From Humibacter ginsenosidimutans (GTDB taxonomy: Bacteria; Actinomycetota; Actinomycetes; Actinomycetales; Microbacteriaceae), in NCBI RefSeq assembly GCF_007859675.1, contig NZ_CP042305.1, positions 1,736,001 to 1,800,000 on the forward strand: 64,000 nucleotides of DNA, read 5' to 3'. Positions 1 through 9,388 of the stretch are shown in pieces; position 1 is the first letter of the stretch; each line of letters starts with the position of its first letter. The position numbers and the translations under genes are program-made. A model generated the notes under the pieces. It did not search any database and was not told where the DNA came from. It was given only the letters and a program-made list of their open reading frames with translations.

Positions 1-229
1 AGGCCGCGGTGTTCGCCGGAAGCCCCGCCGTGAAGTACACGACATCGCTGCCCGCGACCGCAGCGGTCGTCTGCGCGGCATCGAGCAGGTCAGCCTTCGC
101 CACCGAGTCGGTCTCGTTCACTTTCCGCGGATTGCGGCTGACCAGTCGCAGCTCGATGCTGTACGCACTGGCTAGCTCGCGCGCCAATTCCGTCGCGATC
201 TGCCCGCCCGCCCCCAGGACCGTCTGCAT
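1..229 (-). CDS. NAD(P)-binding Rossmann-fold oxidoreductase, N-terminal part
   Basis: Partial gene; only the first 76 codons lie in the window and the rest runs off the left edge. It starts at an ATG whose complement is at 227-229. The first residues (MQTVLGAGGQIATELAREL) give a beta strand followed by GAGGQIA, the glycine-rich dinucleotide-binding turn of extended SDR/NmrA-like proteins. After it come LRLVSRNP and, after about 65 residues, SDVVYFTAGLP, the usual second and third elements of the fold. It is divergent from the TetR-family regulator at 308, which suggests that regulator controls it. Substrate unknown. Confidence 0.8.
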   Translation of the reverse strand, partial: MQTVLGAGGQIATELARELASAYSIELRLVSRNPRKVNETDSVAKADLLDAAQTTAAVAGSDVVYFTAGLPANTAA

Positions 230-253
230 AGTGCTTTCCTCTCACCGTTGCGC

Positions 254-270
254 TATGTTAGCACTGCATA
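254..270. promoter_or_regulatory. Possible operator in the divergent intergenic region
   Basis: TATG-N9-CATA is an imperfect dyad in the 78-bp gap between the divergent oxidoreductase and TetR genes, where a TetR-family autorepressor would be expected to bind. Only the outer four base pairs are symmetric, so this is a weak suggestion. Confidence 0.2.
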
Positions 271-307
271 CATTGGAGCGAATCGCCGACGGCGGAGAAC
301 GGTAGCC

Positions 308-904
308 ATGCCGACAACCGAGAAGGCCTACCACCACGGCGACCTGCGCGCAGCACTGCTCGCCGCGGCGATCGAGAGCCTCGAGGCAGGCGAAACGCCC
401 TCGATGCGTGCCGTCGCCCGCCGTGCCGGCGTGTCGCCCGCCGCCCCGTACCGGCACTTCGCCGACCGTGACGCGCTCGACTCGGCGCTCGCCGTCCGGG
501 GGTTCGACGATCTGCACGCCGATCTCGCGGCCGCGCTCGAGCAGCTTCCCGCGTCGGCATCACCACAGGAGACGCTGGGCGCTCTCGCCGTCGCATACGT
601 GGACTTCGCTCTGCGCCGACCGGCGCTGTTTCATCTGATGTTCGGCAACGAATGCGACGACGCAGACAGCGAGAGGGTGCGGGCCTCCGGGCAGCTCCAC
701 GCCCTGCTGGGCGATGTCGTCGCACACCTGTTCCCGACCGCTGACGGGCGGGCCCTGTCTCTGGCGCTGTGGAGCCTCGCCCATGGGCTGGCGTTCCTGC
801 ACCTGGACGGCAAGCTGCGCCCCGAGCCCACCGACGAGGTCGAGATGCGCGTCCGCGCGGCCATCATCACCATCCTCGCCCTGAACCAAGGAGAATCCAC
901 ATGA
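308..904 (+). CDS. TetR/AcrR family transcriptional regulator
   Basis: A 198-residue one-component repressor. The N-terminal helix-turn-helix is visible at about residues 30-53 (MRAVARRAGVSPAAPYRHFA), preceded by the AYHHGDLR lead-in typical of this branch. The C-terminal half resembles the ligand-binding domain of TetR proteins with a WHG-like core (LFHLMFGNE). I chose the ATG at 308 because the family begins just before AYHHGDLR; a start at 248 would add 20 unrelated residues. Its stop overlaps the next start in an ATGA, so it is co-translated with the DJ-1/PfpI gene, and it is divergent from the oxidoreductase at 229. The inducer is unknown. Confidence 0.9.
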   Translation: MPTTEKAYHHGDLRAALLAAAIESLEAGETPSMRAVARRAGVSPAAPYRHFADRDALDSALAVRGFDDLHADLAAALEQLPASASPQETLGALAVAYVDFALRRPALFHLMFGNECDDADSERVRASGQLHALLGDVVAHLFPTADGRALSLALWSLAHGLAFLHLDGKLRPEPTDEVEMRVRAAIITILALNQGEST

Positions 905-1584
905 CCCGCGTCCTGCACGTCGTCACGAACGTCGGCCACTACGACGACCCGGCCCAGCATCCGACCGGCCTGTGGCTGTCCGAACTCAGCCACGCGTGGG
1001 AGGTGTTCGAGGAACGAGGCTTCGAGCAGGCAATCGTCAGCCCGGCGGGCGGCGCATCCCCCTTAGAGCCTCGGTCGCTGAAGTTCCCCAGCTACGACAG
1101 GAACGCCAAGGCATGGCGCAACGATCCACAGCGCATGACGCTGCTCGAGACGACGCTCGGCCCGGACGACGTCGACTCGGCCGACTACGACGCCATCTAT
1201 TTCACCGGCGGCCACGCGGTCATGTTCGACTTCCCCGACAACGAGGGACTTCAGCGCATCACGCGCGAGATCTGGGAGCGCGGAGGCGTCGTCTCCTCCG
1301 TCTGCCACGGCTATTGCGCGCTGCTCAACACCCGCCTCTCCGACGGGACGCTGCTCGTCGAGGGCAAGAAGCTCACCGGGTTCGCCTGGCAGGAGGAGGT
1401 GCTCGCACGCGTGGACAAGCTCGTGCCCTACAACGCCGAAGAGGAGATGACGAAGCGCGGGGCTCTCTACGAGAAGGCGAAGCTGCCTTTCGTCTCCTAC
1501 GCCGTCGTCGACGGCAGGCTCGTCACCGGCCAGAACCCGGGCTCAGCGAAGGAGACCGCCGAAAAGGTCGCAGCCCTGCTCTGA
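901..1584 (+). CDS. Type 1 glutamine amidotransferase-like (DJ-1/PfpI, Hsp31-like)
   Basis: 227 residues, cytosolic. The nucleophile elbow is SSVCHGYCAL, with Cys135 followed by His136, and the upstream strand DAIYFTGGHAVMFDFPDN is the signature of the Hsp31/HchA-like branch of the DJ-1 superfamily, whose members act as chaperones, glyoxalase III-type enzymes or deglycases. The C-terminal LVTGQNPGSAKETAEKV is also typical. The start overlaps the TetR stop, so the two form an operon that probably answers an electrophile or stress signal together with the divergent oxidoreductase; that role is inferred from context only. Confidence 0.87.
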   Translation: MTRVLHVVTNVGHYDDPAQHPTGLWLSELSHAWEVFEERGFEQAIVSPAGGASPLEPRSLKFPSYDRNAKAWRNDPQRMTLLETTLGPDDVDSADYDAIYFTGGHAVMFDFPDNEGLQRITREIWERGGVVSSVCHGYCALLNTRLSDGTLLVEGKKLTGFAWQEEVLARVDKLVPYNAEEEMTKRGALYEKAKLPFVSYAVVDGRLVTGQNPGSAKETAEKVAALL

Positions 1585-1622
1585 GTTCGAAGACGTCACC
1601 GATGTTGCGACTCATCACACGG

Positions 1623-1694
1623 TGCCCCTGGAGGGACTCGAACCCCCAACCGTTTCCTTAGGACGGAACTGCTCTTCCATTGAGCTACAGAGGC
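1623..1694 (-). tRNA. tRNA-Arg (anticodon CCU)
   Basis: The reverse strand folds into a cloverleaf: acceptor GCCTCTG pairs with CAGGGGC, D-arm GCTC/GAGC, anticodon loop GTCCTAA giving CCT, and a T-arm containing GGTTCGAGTCC. The discriminator is A and no CCA is encoded (the next bases are CCG). It decodes AGG. It lies on the same strand as, and downstream of, the HNH gene. Confidence 0.95.
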
Positions 1695-1772
1695 TGGCTC
1701 GTCAAGCTTAGCGGGCTGAATCGACGTGACTGACCGTCGGGGTCGCACCGACACTGCGACGCCGGGCAGCCC

Positions 1773-2270
1773 TCAGGCCGCCGGCGCCAGATACCCCTGC
1801 CACTCCGGCAGCGCATGCTCCACGCCCCGCACCATCCACGCGGGGTCGTGCGGCATGCGGGGAACGACGGTCAGGTTCCAGCCCATCTCGACGGCGGTGC
1901 GGTCGCCCTTCACGTTGTTGCAGCGCAGGCAGCACGCCACGAGGTTGTCCCACGAATCCGCTCCCCCGCGCGACTTCGGCAGCACGTGGTCGATCGTGGT
2001 GGCCGACTTGCCGCAGTACGCGCAGTGATGGCCGTCGCGACGCAGCACGCCCCGTCGCGAGACCGGAACGGCGCGCCCGTGCGGCAGGTGCACATAGCGG
2101 GTGAGCACGATCACCGACGGCCGATCGAAGACGGCGTTGACCGCCCACACCGGATGCTCGACATCCACCTCGATGACGGTCGCCTTCGAGCTCAGAACGA
2201 GCGCGATCGCTCGTTTGAAGCTCACGACGGCGAGGGGCTCGTATCCCGCGTTCAGCACCAGTGTGCGCAT
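1773..2270 (-). CDS. HNH endonuclease domain protein (actinobacterial chromosomal type)
   Basis: 165 residues. The N-terminus MRTLVLNAGYEPL and the core CAYCGKSATTIDHVLPKSRGG with CCLRCNN give a zinc-bound HNH fold: two CxxC pairs around DHVLP. This family is common as a single-copy chromosomal gene in actinobacteria, with no firmly known role. I chose the ATG at 2270 over 2288 because AAAGGA lies at a proper distance before it and the family begins at MRTLV. Upstream on the same strand lie a histidine-rich leader ORF and a terminator (2360-2447), so expression may be set by attenuation. tRNA-Arg follows 78 bases downstream. Confidence 0.88.
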   Translation of the reverse strand: MRTLVLNAGYEPLAVVSFKRAIALVLSSKATVIEVDVEHPVWAVNAVFDRPSVIVLTRYVHLPHGRAVPVSRRGVLRRDGHHCAYCGKSATTIDHVLPKSRGGADSWDNLVACCLRCNNVKGDRTAVEMGWNLTVVPRMPHDPAWMVRGVEHALPEWQGYLAPAA

Positions 2271-2359
2271 CGGCATCCTTTCGATCAACCGGGACGGCTT
2301 TCCCGGGCTCTCGTGTTCGTGCGCGTCGTCTCACCGGAGCCACGCGGCTCACAGACAAC

Positions 2360-2388
2360 AAAAAAGGCGCCGTCAGGACGACGGCGCC
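2360..2388 (-). terminator. Rho-independent terminator placed directly after the leader peptide (attenuator)
   Basis: Perfect 9-bp stem GGCGCCGTC/GACGGCGCC with a 5-nt loop, followed on the minus strand by six T. Its first base is the last base of the leader-peptide stop codon, and it stands about 90 bases before the HNH start. This is the textbook layout of a transcription attenuator. I did not find a convincing alternative antiterminator pairing by eye. Confidence 0.75.
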
Positions 2389-2447
2389 TAGTGCTTCCAC
2401 ACACAGTGGTGGTGGAAATGGTGGCTGTGATGCCGCACGGTGCCCAC
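2388..2447 (-). CDS. Histidine-rich leader peptide, 19 aa
   Basis: Reading MGTVRHHSHHFHHHCVWKH from a GTG start, with GGAGGT at 2459-2454 (six bases of spacing). Eight of the 19 codons are His, seven of them within ten codons, as in the hisL leader of enterobacteria. It ends on the first base of the terminator stem at 2388, so ribosome position could decide termination. What follows is an HNH endonuclease gene, not a histidine biosynthesis gene, which is the odd part. It could sense charged tRNA-His, or the His/Cys-rich peptide could bind a metal. Expression is not shown. Confidence 0.6.
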   Translation of the reverse strand: MGTVRHHSHHFHHHCVWKH

Positions 2448-2507
2448 TCGGGGACCTCCAGAAAGTGCGATGCGAACGAACGTGGTCAGGGCATCAGGGT
2501 AACGCAG

Positions 2508-2541
2508 GATCGGCGTGCCACGCCCTTGTGGCACGCCGATC
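2508..2541 (-). terminator. Perfect 14-bp hairpin behind the NlpC/P60 gene
   Basis: GATCGGCGTGCCAC pairs exactly with GTGGCACGCCGATC around a 6-nt loop, 66 bases past the NlpC/P60 stop. No U-tract follows, so it may terminate through the strong stem or stabilise a 3' end. It separates that gene from the leader peptide unit. Confidence 0.6.
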
Positions 2542-2607
2542 GCTGGCCTGCGGCCACGAGACGTTCATCGCCTCGTCACCGAATGCGCGAGAGACGATCG
2601 ACTCGGG

Positions 2608-3531
2608 TCAGATCCCGAATCGCACGATGTAGTAGTCGTCGGTCCAGATCGGCCGCTCCGAGATCGTGCGGCCCACATCGGGTGCGTCCAGGATGTTGCC
2701 GTTGCCCGCATAGAAGCCGTCGTGCGCTCCGCCGAGCATGATCACGACGTCGCCGGGCTGGGCATCCTGAATCGAGATGCGGGTGCCCATGGCGCCCTGC
2801 GCAGAGGCCGAGTGCGGCAGCGAGATGCCGAACTGGGCGTACACGAACATGACGTAGCCCGAGCAGTCGAACCCGGCCGGCGTGTCACCGCCGTACACGT
2901 ACGGCGTGCCGATGTACTTCTGCGCCACCGAGAAAACCTGGGCGAGGCTGAAGTTCGGGTACGGCGGGTTCGCCAGATAGTCGGCGGCGCTGGGGCCGTC
3001 GTACGACGATGCGTAGGCCTCCATCTGGGCCGCGGCGGCGGCCCGCTCGGCCTCCGCCTTCTTGTCGGCGAGCTGCTGCTCCGTGGTCGCGGTGAACGTG
3101 TCTCCGGATGCCGCGGGTCCGTCGATCGCGCCGGACACCGACACGGACTGCGAGTTCGCCTTCTTGAGGCTGTCCAGCGCTGTCGTGCCGAACTTCGCCT
3201 GATTGGTCGTCGCCGGGTTGAAGGCGTAGGCGGGAATGGCGATGGTGGCCACGAGGCCACCGGCGATGGCCATGACCGCGAGGTTCGCGAGTGGGCGCAG
3301 GCGCCGCTTGCGCGGTGCGGGCTTCGCCGTGCTTTCCGCACCGGCGGAACGGGTGGCGACGGATCGAGTGGTGGCGGTGACCGTCGGACCGACCCGATGG
3401 GTCGCGGCACGCTCGACGTTCCTGAGGCTGCGTCGCGACGTCGCGGTCGTCTCGCTCAGTGAATCGTTCGCCTTGCTGGAAGTACTCGGGTCGTGGTCTT
3501 CGGGCAGACCACCTGTACCTAATGCTGCCAA
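2608..3531 (-). CDS. NlpC/P60 (C40) peptidoglycan hydrolase, membrane-anchored or secreted
   Basis: 307 residues. A long Ser/Thr-rich cytoplasmic head (1-80) precedes a hydrophobic segment at about 82-103 (LANLAVMAIAGGLVATIAIP), which acts as signal or anchor. An Ala-rich linker (about 155-172) leads to the C-terminal NlpC/P60 domain with catalytic Cys223 in GFDCSGYVMF and His270 in GGAHDGFY. The family cleaves D-Glu-meso-DAP or related stem-peptide bonds. The start is TTG at 3531, with GGAGG nine bases before it. The long 5' region looks like a c-di-AMP riboswitch, which commonly controls wall hydrolases in actinobacteria. Confidence 0.9.
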   Translation of the reverse strand: MAALGTGGLPEDHDPSTSSKANDSLSETTATSRRSLRNVERAATHRVGPTVTATTRSVATRSAGAESTAKPAPRKRRLRPLANLAVMAIAGGLVATIAIPAYAFNPATTNQAKFGTTALDSLKKANSQSVSVSGAIDGPAASGDTFTATTEQQLADKKAEAERAAAAAQMEAYASSYDGPSAADYLANPPYPNFSLAQVFSVAQKYIGTPYVYGGDTPAGFDCSGYVMFVYAQFGISLPHSASAQGAMGTRISIQDAQPGDVVIMLGGAHDGFYAGNGNILDAPDVGRTISERPIWTDDYYIVRFGI

Positions 3532-3533
3532 GG

Positions 3534-3660
3534 TGTGAACCTCCGGCGCTCCGCTGGCACTAGGTAGCCACCCCGTCCGAGATCTCTTGCGAGTTCGGCT
3601 TCACATGCTCAAGAGACGGGCTGCGGGAGCGTCTTGAGCCGGACCGTCGACCGGAGTTCC
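3534..3660 (-). promoter_or_regulatory. Probable ydaO/yuaA (c-di-AMP) riboswitch
   Basis: The minus-strand leader carries AAGCCGAACTCG, then GGTGGCTACC and GCGCCGGAGG in the order seen in actinobacterial ydaO leaders, with GTGAA (3604-3600) able to pair with TTCAC (3539-3535) as an enclosing helix, and an upstream hairpin CTCAAGA/TCTTGAG. The ribosome binding site GGAGG lies inside the 3' end of the fold. Boundaries are approximate; a covariance-model search (RF00379) would decide. Confidence 0.6.
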
Positions 3661-3730
3661 AGTCTGTGGACCCGTACGAGAATACGGGACCGTTATCGCT
3701 TTGTCACATCGATTTCGTCGAGTTCGCGAT

Positions 3731-5919
<2,189 letters not shown>

Positions 5920-5939
5920 ATCCTGCGCGCCCTGCCGCG

Positions 5940-6746
5940 TCAGTCTTCGGCGTCCCCTGTCGACTCGGCTGACTCGGCCGCCTCGAGCGATGCTGCCTCG
6001 GCCTCTGTGATCTCCTCGGCGACGACGTCGATGTCGTCTTCCGCTTCGTCCTCGTCGTCGGTGTCGTCCTCGCCGGAGTCTGCCTCGCCGTCGGCGGACG
6101 GTTCATCGTGCAGGTCGATGTCGATGCCGTCGAAGTCGCGGCCGAGGTCCGTGTCGTCATCGAGGTCGTCGGAGTCGTCGTCTTCGTCGAGAACGTCCGA
6201 TTCGTCGTCGCCGTCGACTTCGTCTGATGCCTCGCCCTCGCCGCCTTCCGCAGCCCGCGCCGCTTCCTGGGCGGCCTGGTATTCCGCGAGGCGCTCGGAC
6301 CACGGCACCCATTCCGGTGCGAGCAGCGCGTGCTCGCCCGGCAGGAGTTCGGCCTCGAGCACCACGGGGTCCGCGTCGACATCCACCCGGGCGAGCGTCA
6401 CCGTCCAGTGCCAGCCCGGGTAGCCCAGCAGCGTGCACTCGAAGAGCAGGGAGAGCACGTGCTCGCCCTCCACGGTGTGACCGGCGATCGGCCCGATGCT
6501 CGACTCCGCCGTGATCTCCAGCAGCGCAGCTCGCGCGAGGTCGTGTGCGGCCAGCAGACTCTCGTCGGCGACGAAGGATGCCGTGGGCTCTGCGGGCTCG
6601 ACGGTCACCGCCGAGGTCACGGGCTCCGACGCCTCCACGGCGTCGACCGACTGCACATCCTCCGCGTGTTCCAAGATGTCAGTGGGCTCCACCGCTTCGG
6701 CCGGCTCGACGGGTACGGTCGGCTCGTCCGACTGCTGCTCAGGCAT
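5940..6746 (-). CDS. DUF3027 domain protein with acidic tail
   Basis: 268 residues. The middle (about 60-160; LLAAHDLARAALLEI, GHTVEGEHVLSLLFECTLLGYPGWHWTVTLAR) is the DUF3027 core, ending in the recurrent WVPWSERL motif. Both flanks are low-complexity: Glu/Pro/Val repeats before it and a very acidic Asp/Glu/Ser tail after it (about 170-268). It overlaps the stop of the cold-shock gene upstream by eight bases, so the two are an operon. DUF3027 next to a cold-shock protein is a recurrent actinobacterial pair, but no function is established. Confidence 0.85.
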   Translation of the reverse strand: MPEQQSDEPTVPVEPAEAVEPTDILEHAEDVQSVDAVEASEPVTSAVTVEPAEPTASFVADESLLAAHDLARAALLEITAESSIGPIAGHTVEGEHVLSLLFECTLLGYPGWHWTVTLARVDVDADPVVLEAELLPGEHALLAPEWVPWSERLAEYQAAQEAARAAEGGEGEASDEVDGDDESDVLDEDDDSDDLDDDTDLGRDFDGIDIDLHDEPSADGEADSGEDDTDDEDEAEDDIDVVAEEITEAEAASLEAAESAESTGDAED

Positions 6747-7119
6747 CCAGATCGTCCGCCACGCGGCGCAGCATGGCCGCGATCTTGCGGCCGTGTGCGG
6801 TGTCAGGGTACCGGCCGCGCTTGAGGCCGGCGCCGATGCCGTCGAGGAGCTTCACGAGGTCTTCGATGATGACGGCCATGTCGTCGGCCGACTTGCGGTT
6901 CATCTTGCTCAGGCTCGGGCGGCTCTCGATGACCCGCACCGACAGCGCCTGCGCGCCGCGCTTGCCGTCCGCCACCCCGAACTCGAGGCGCGTTCCCGCC
7001 TTGACGACGGCGCCGTCAGGCAGCGCAGACGCGTGCAGAAAGACCTCGCCACCGCCGTCTTGAGCGATGAAGCCGAAGCCTTTCTCCTCGTCGTAGAACT
7101 TGACCTTGCCGGTCGGCAT
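6739..7119 (-). CDS. Cold-shock domain protein with C-terminal extension
   Basis: 126 residues, about twice a plain CspA. The N-terminal 65 residues form the cold-shock OB fold with the RNP1-like KGFGFI and RNP2-like VFLHAS motifs. A helical extension follows (about 75-126, DMAVIIEDLVKLLDGIG...HGRKIAAMLRRVADDLDA) not found in CspA. It probably binds single-stranded RNA or DNA. The ATG at 7119 puts the fold at the very N-terminus. The stop overlaps the DUF3027 gene. Confidence 0.88.
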   Translation of the reverse strand: MPTGKVKFYDEEKGFGFIAQDGGGEVFLHASALPDGAVVKAGTRLEFGVADGKRGAQALSVRVIESRPSLSKMNRKSADDMAVIIEDLVKLLDGIGAGLKRGRYPDTAHGRKIAAMLRRVADDLDA

Positions 7120-7175
7120 GGGGGACCTCTTTCGGGATGGGCGTTGCTCGTGCAACCTCAATTATCCTTGATCAT

Positions 7176-7451
7176 GTGACCGACGAGACGCCCGTGACGA
7201 CTTCGCGTACCCAACGGGTGCTCGCCTTCATCGCTGCAGGGCTGGTGATCCTCTCCATAGCCTGCTTCTTCGTGCTCATGATCGGCACGTGGGCGGGCGC
7301 AGGGCCCGATCAGGGATCCGGCAAGGGCATCTGGCCCACGGTCGAGCTGCTGCCGCTGGCCGCGCTTCCGCTGGCCTTCGTGCTCATCATCGTGCTCCTC
7401 GTGGTGAGCCTGGTCTCGCGAAGCAAGCAGAACCGCCGGGCGGGAAGGTAG
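7176..7451 (+). CDS. Small two-helix membrane protein
   Basis: 91 residues with two clear transmembrane helices (about 15-37 and 58-82) and a basic C-terminus SRSKQNRRAGR. The start is taken as the GTG at 7176 (VTDETPV), since upstream in-frame codons would extend into the divergent promoter of the cold-shock gene. No recognised family. The helicase-associated gene starts 32 bases later. Confidence 0.6.
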   Translation: MTDETPVTTSRTQRVLAFIAAGLVILSIACFFVLMIGTWAGAGPDQGSGKGIWPTVELLPLAALPLAFVLIIVLLVVSLVSRSKQNRRAGR

Positions 7452-7483
7452 CGGCCGCACCGCATGACGAGGCCGGAGCCGAG

Positions 7484-9336
7484 ATGACCAGCACACTGTC
7501 GCTGGCTGAGCGGCTGAGCGGTCTCGACGACACCGCTCTGCACGACCTCGTGCGCGCCAGGGGACTGGCCCGCGCACGAATCGAGGACTTCTTCGATCTC
7601 GCCGACGCCCTGCTGGAGCCGCCGTCGGTGCAGCACGCGCTCGCACCGCTCCCCCGTCCGGTGCTCGCCGCCCTCGCTGCCGTGGCGCAGGCCGCAGGGG
7701 ATACCGCTGAACCGGTCGATGCCGAACGGGTGTCGTCGGTCTTGCACGACTGGGGCTCCGTGGATGCCTCCCCAACCGCCCTCCGCGACGCCCTGCACGC
7801 TCTGGTCACCTCCTTCCTCGCCGAGCCCGTCGATGGCGGCATCGCTCTCTACCCCGGCGTCGCCGCGCGGTTCGGCAGTTGGGCCGAGAGTGCGGGAACG
7901 ACGGGCGCGAAGCTCGCGGCATCCGGCAAGCCGGCGGCTCTCGCGACCGTCCCCGACGTGGATCCCCGCTTCGTCAACCGACTCGCCGCCGAGCGCGCCT
8001 TCGTCGCCGCCGGCACGGTCGCCGAATTCGTCTACGAGCTGGAGCGCGAACCGGCGCGTGAACTGCAGAAGGGCGGCCTCGCGCTGCCCGACACGCGACG
8101 CATCGCCTCTGCGCTCGGCATCGAGCCCGCTTCCGTGCCGATCGTGCACTGGCTCGCGCGGCAGTGCGGACTCGTGGTGCGCGAGGGCTCCCTCTGGCTG
8201 CCCACCGACACGGCCGACGAGTGGACCGACCTGAGCACACCGGAACGGTGGGCACGCCTGGCGACCGCTTGGCTCGGGTCGGTGCCCGCCGACATCCGCC
8301 CCCTCATGGTCGAGCGGGCGCACGCCTCGTGGGGGAGGCGCTGCGTGGCTACGCACGCTGGCGGTATCCGGCGGCCGACGCATCGCTCGGTCGTCTGGTC
8401 GATGAGGTCGAGGCGCACGCCGAATTCCTGGGCATCACGGCGGGCACGGCGCCGAGCGCGGCGGGCGTGACGCTGCTCGGCGATGGTGCGGATGCCGCAG
8501 CCGAGATCGTGCGCACCACCTTCCCTGCCGAGGTCGACAAGGTGTACGTGCAGCACGACCTCTCCATCGTCGCACCCGGCCCGCTGGCGCCGGCGATCGA
8601 CGCCCGGCTGCGCACGTTGGCCGACGCCGAAGGCACGGGCCTGGCGGCGAGCTTCCGCGTGTCGCCGTCGTCGCTGCACCGCGCGATCGCCGACGGCGAG
8701 ACCGCCGAGTCGCTCCGCGAGTTCATCGAGTCGATCTCACTCACGGGACTGCCCCAGCCCGTCGCCTACCTGATCGACGAGGCCGCCTCGCGCTACGGGC
8801 GGGTCCGCGTGCGCTCAGAGGGCGCGGCGACGGTGGTGACCTCGCCCGATGCCGCTCTTCTCGACACGATCGCCGTCGACCAGGCCCTGTCCGCGCTCGG
8901 AATCCGGCGCCGGAGCCCCGAGGAGCTCGGCAGCAGGTTCGCCATCGACATCGTGTACTGGGCGCTCGTCGATGCGCACTATCCGGTCGTGGCCGAAGAC
9001 GAGCGCGGCAATCAGCTTCGCGTGCGGCGGCGCATCGGACACCAGGAACCCCACGACACCACCGACACCGCCGCCATCGTGGTGCAGCGGCTGCGCGCCG
9101 CGGAGAACACGCAGGGCGAGCAGGGCGCGAAGGCCTGGCTGACCAGGCAACTCGAGTCCGCCGTGCGCTCCCGCACCGCCATCACCGTCACCGTCGCACT
9201 GCCCGACGGCAGCGAACGTGACTACACGCTGGAGCCGACGGGCATCGGCGGCGGTCGACTGCGCGGCCGCGACCGCGCCAGCGACATCGAACGCACGCTG
9301 CCGGTGTCGAGCATCCGCGGAGTGCGCACCGAGTAG
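7484..9336 (+). pseudogene. Helicase-associated protein (partner of XPB), interrupted by one frameshift
   Basis: A large protein of about 617 residues when the frame is restored. The first 280 residues (LAERLSGLDDTALHDLVRARG, winged-helix-like repeats) run in one frame to ...VERAHASWG, and EALRGYARWRYPAADASLG onward is read in another frame to the stop at 9336. Adding one G to the run of five at 8331-8335 joins them. This family (helicase conserved C-terminal domain/helicase-associated) lies beside the XPB-type helicase in most actinobacteria and probably forms a complex with it. A sequencing error in the G run is as likely as a real mutation. Confidence 0.8.
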
Positions 9337-9374
9337 CCGCCCGCCCCACCCAGCGAGCCAGGGGCAACCCGGCA

Positions 9375-9380
9375 TAAACT
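9375..9380 (+). promoter_or_regulatory. -10 box of the XPB helicase gene (leaderless type)
   Basis: TAAACT, eight bases before the ATG at 9389, with no Shine-Dalgarno sequence between. It is identical to the serC box. Confidence 0.45.
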
Positions 9381-9388
9381 CGTCTCTT

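Noticed and set aside
257..265. TTAGCACT before the TetR gene as a CIRCE half-site
   Set aside because: No second arm at N9 distance; only the half-site is present.
1708..2400. 230-codon minus-strand frame over the HNH gene and leader
   Set aside because: It is in another frame than the HNH protein, Arg/Ala-rich, and would read through the terminator hairpin.
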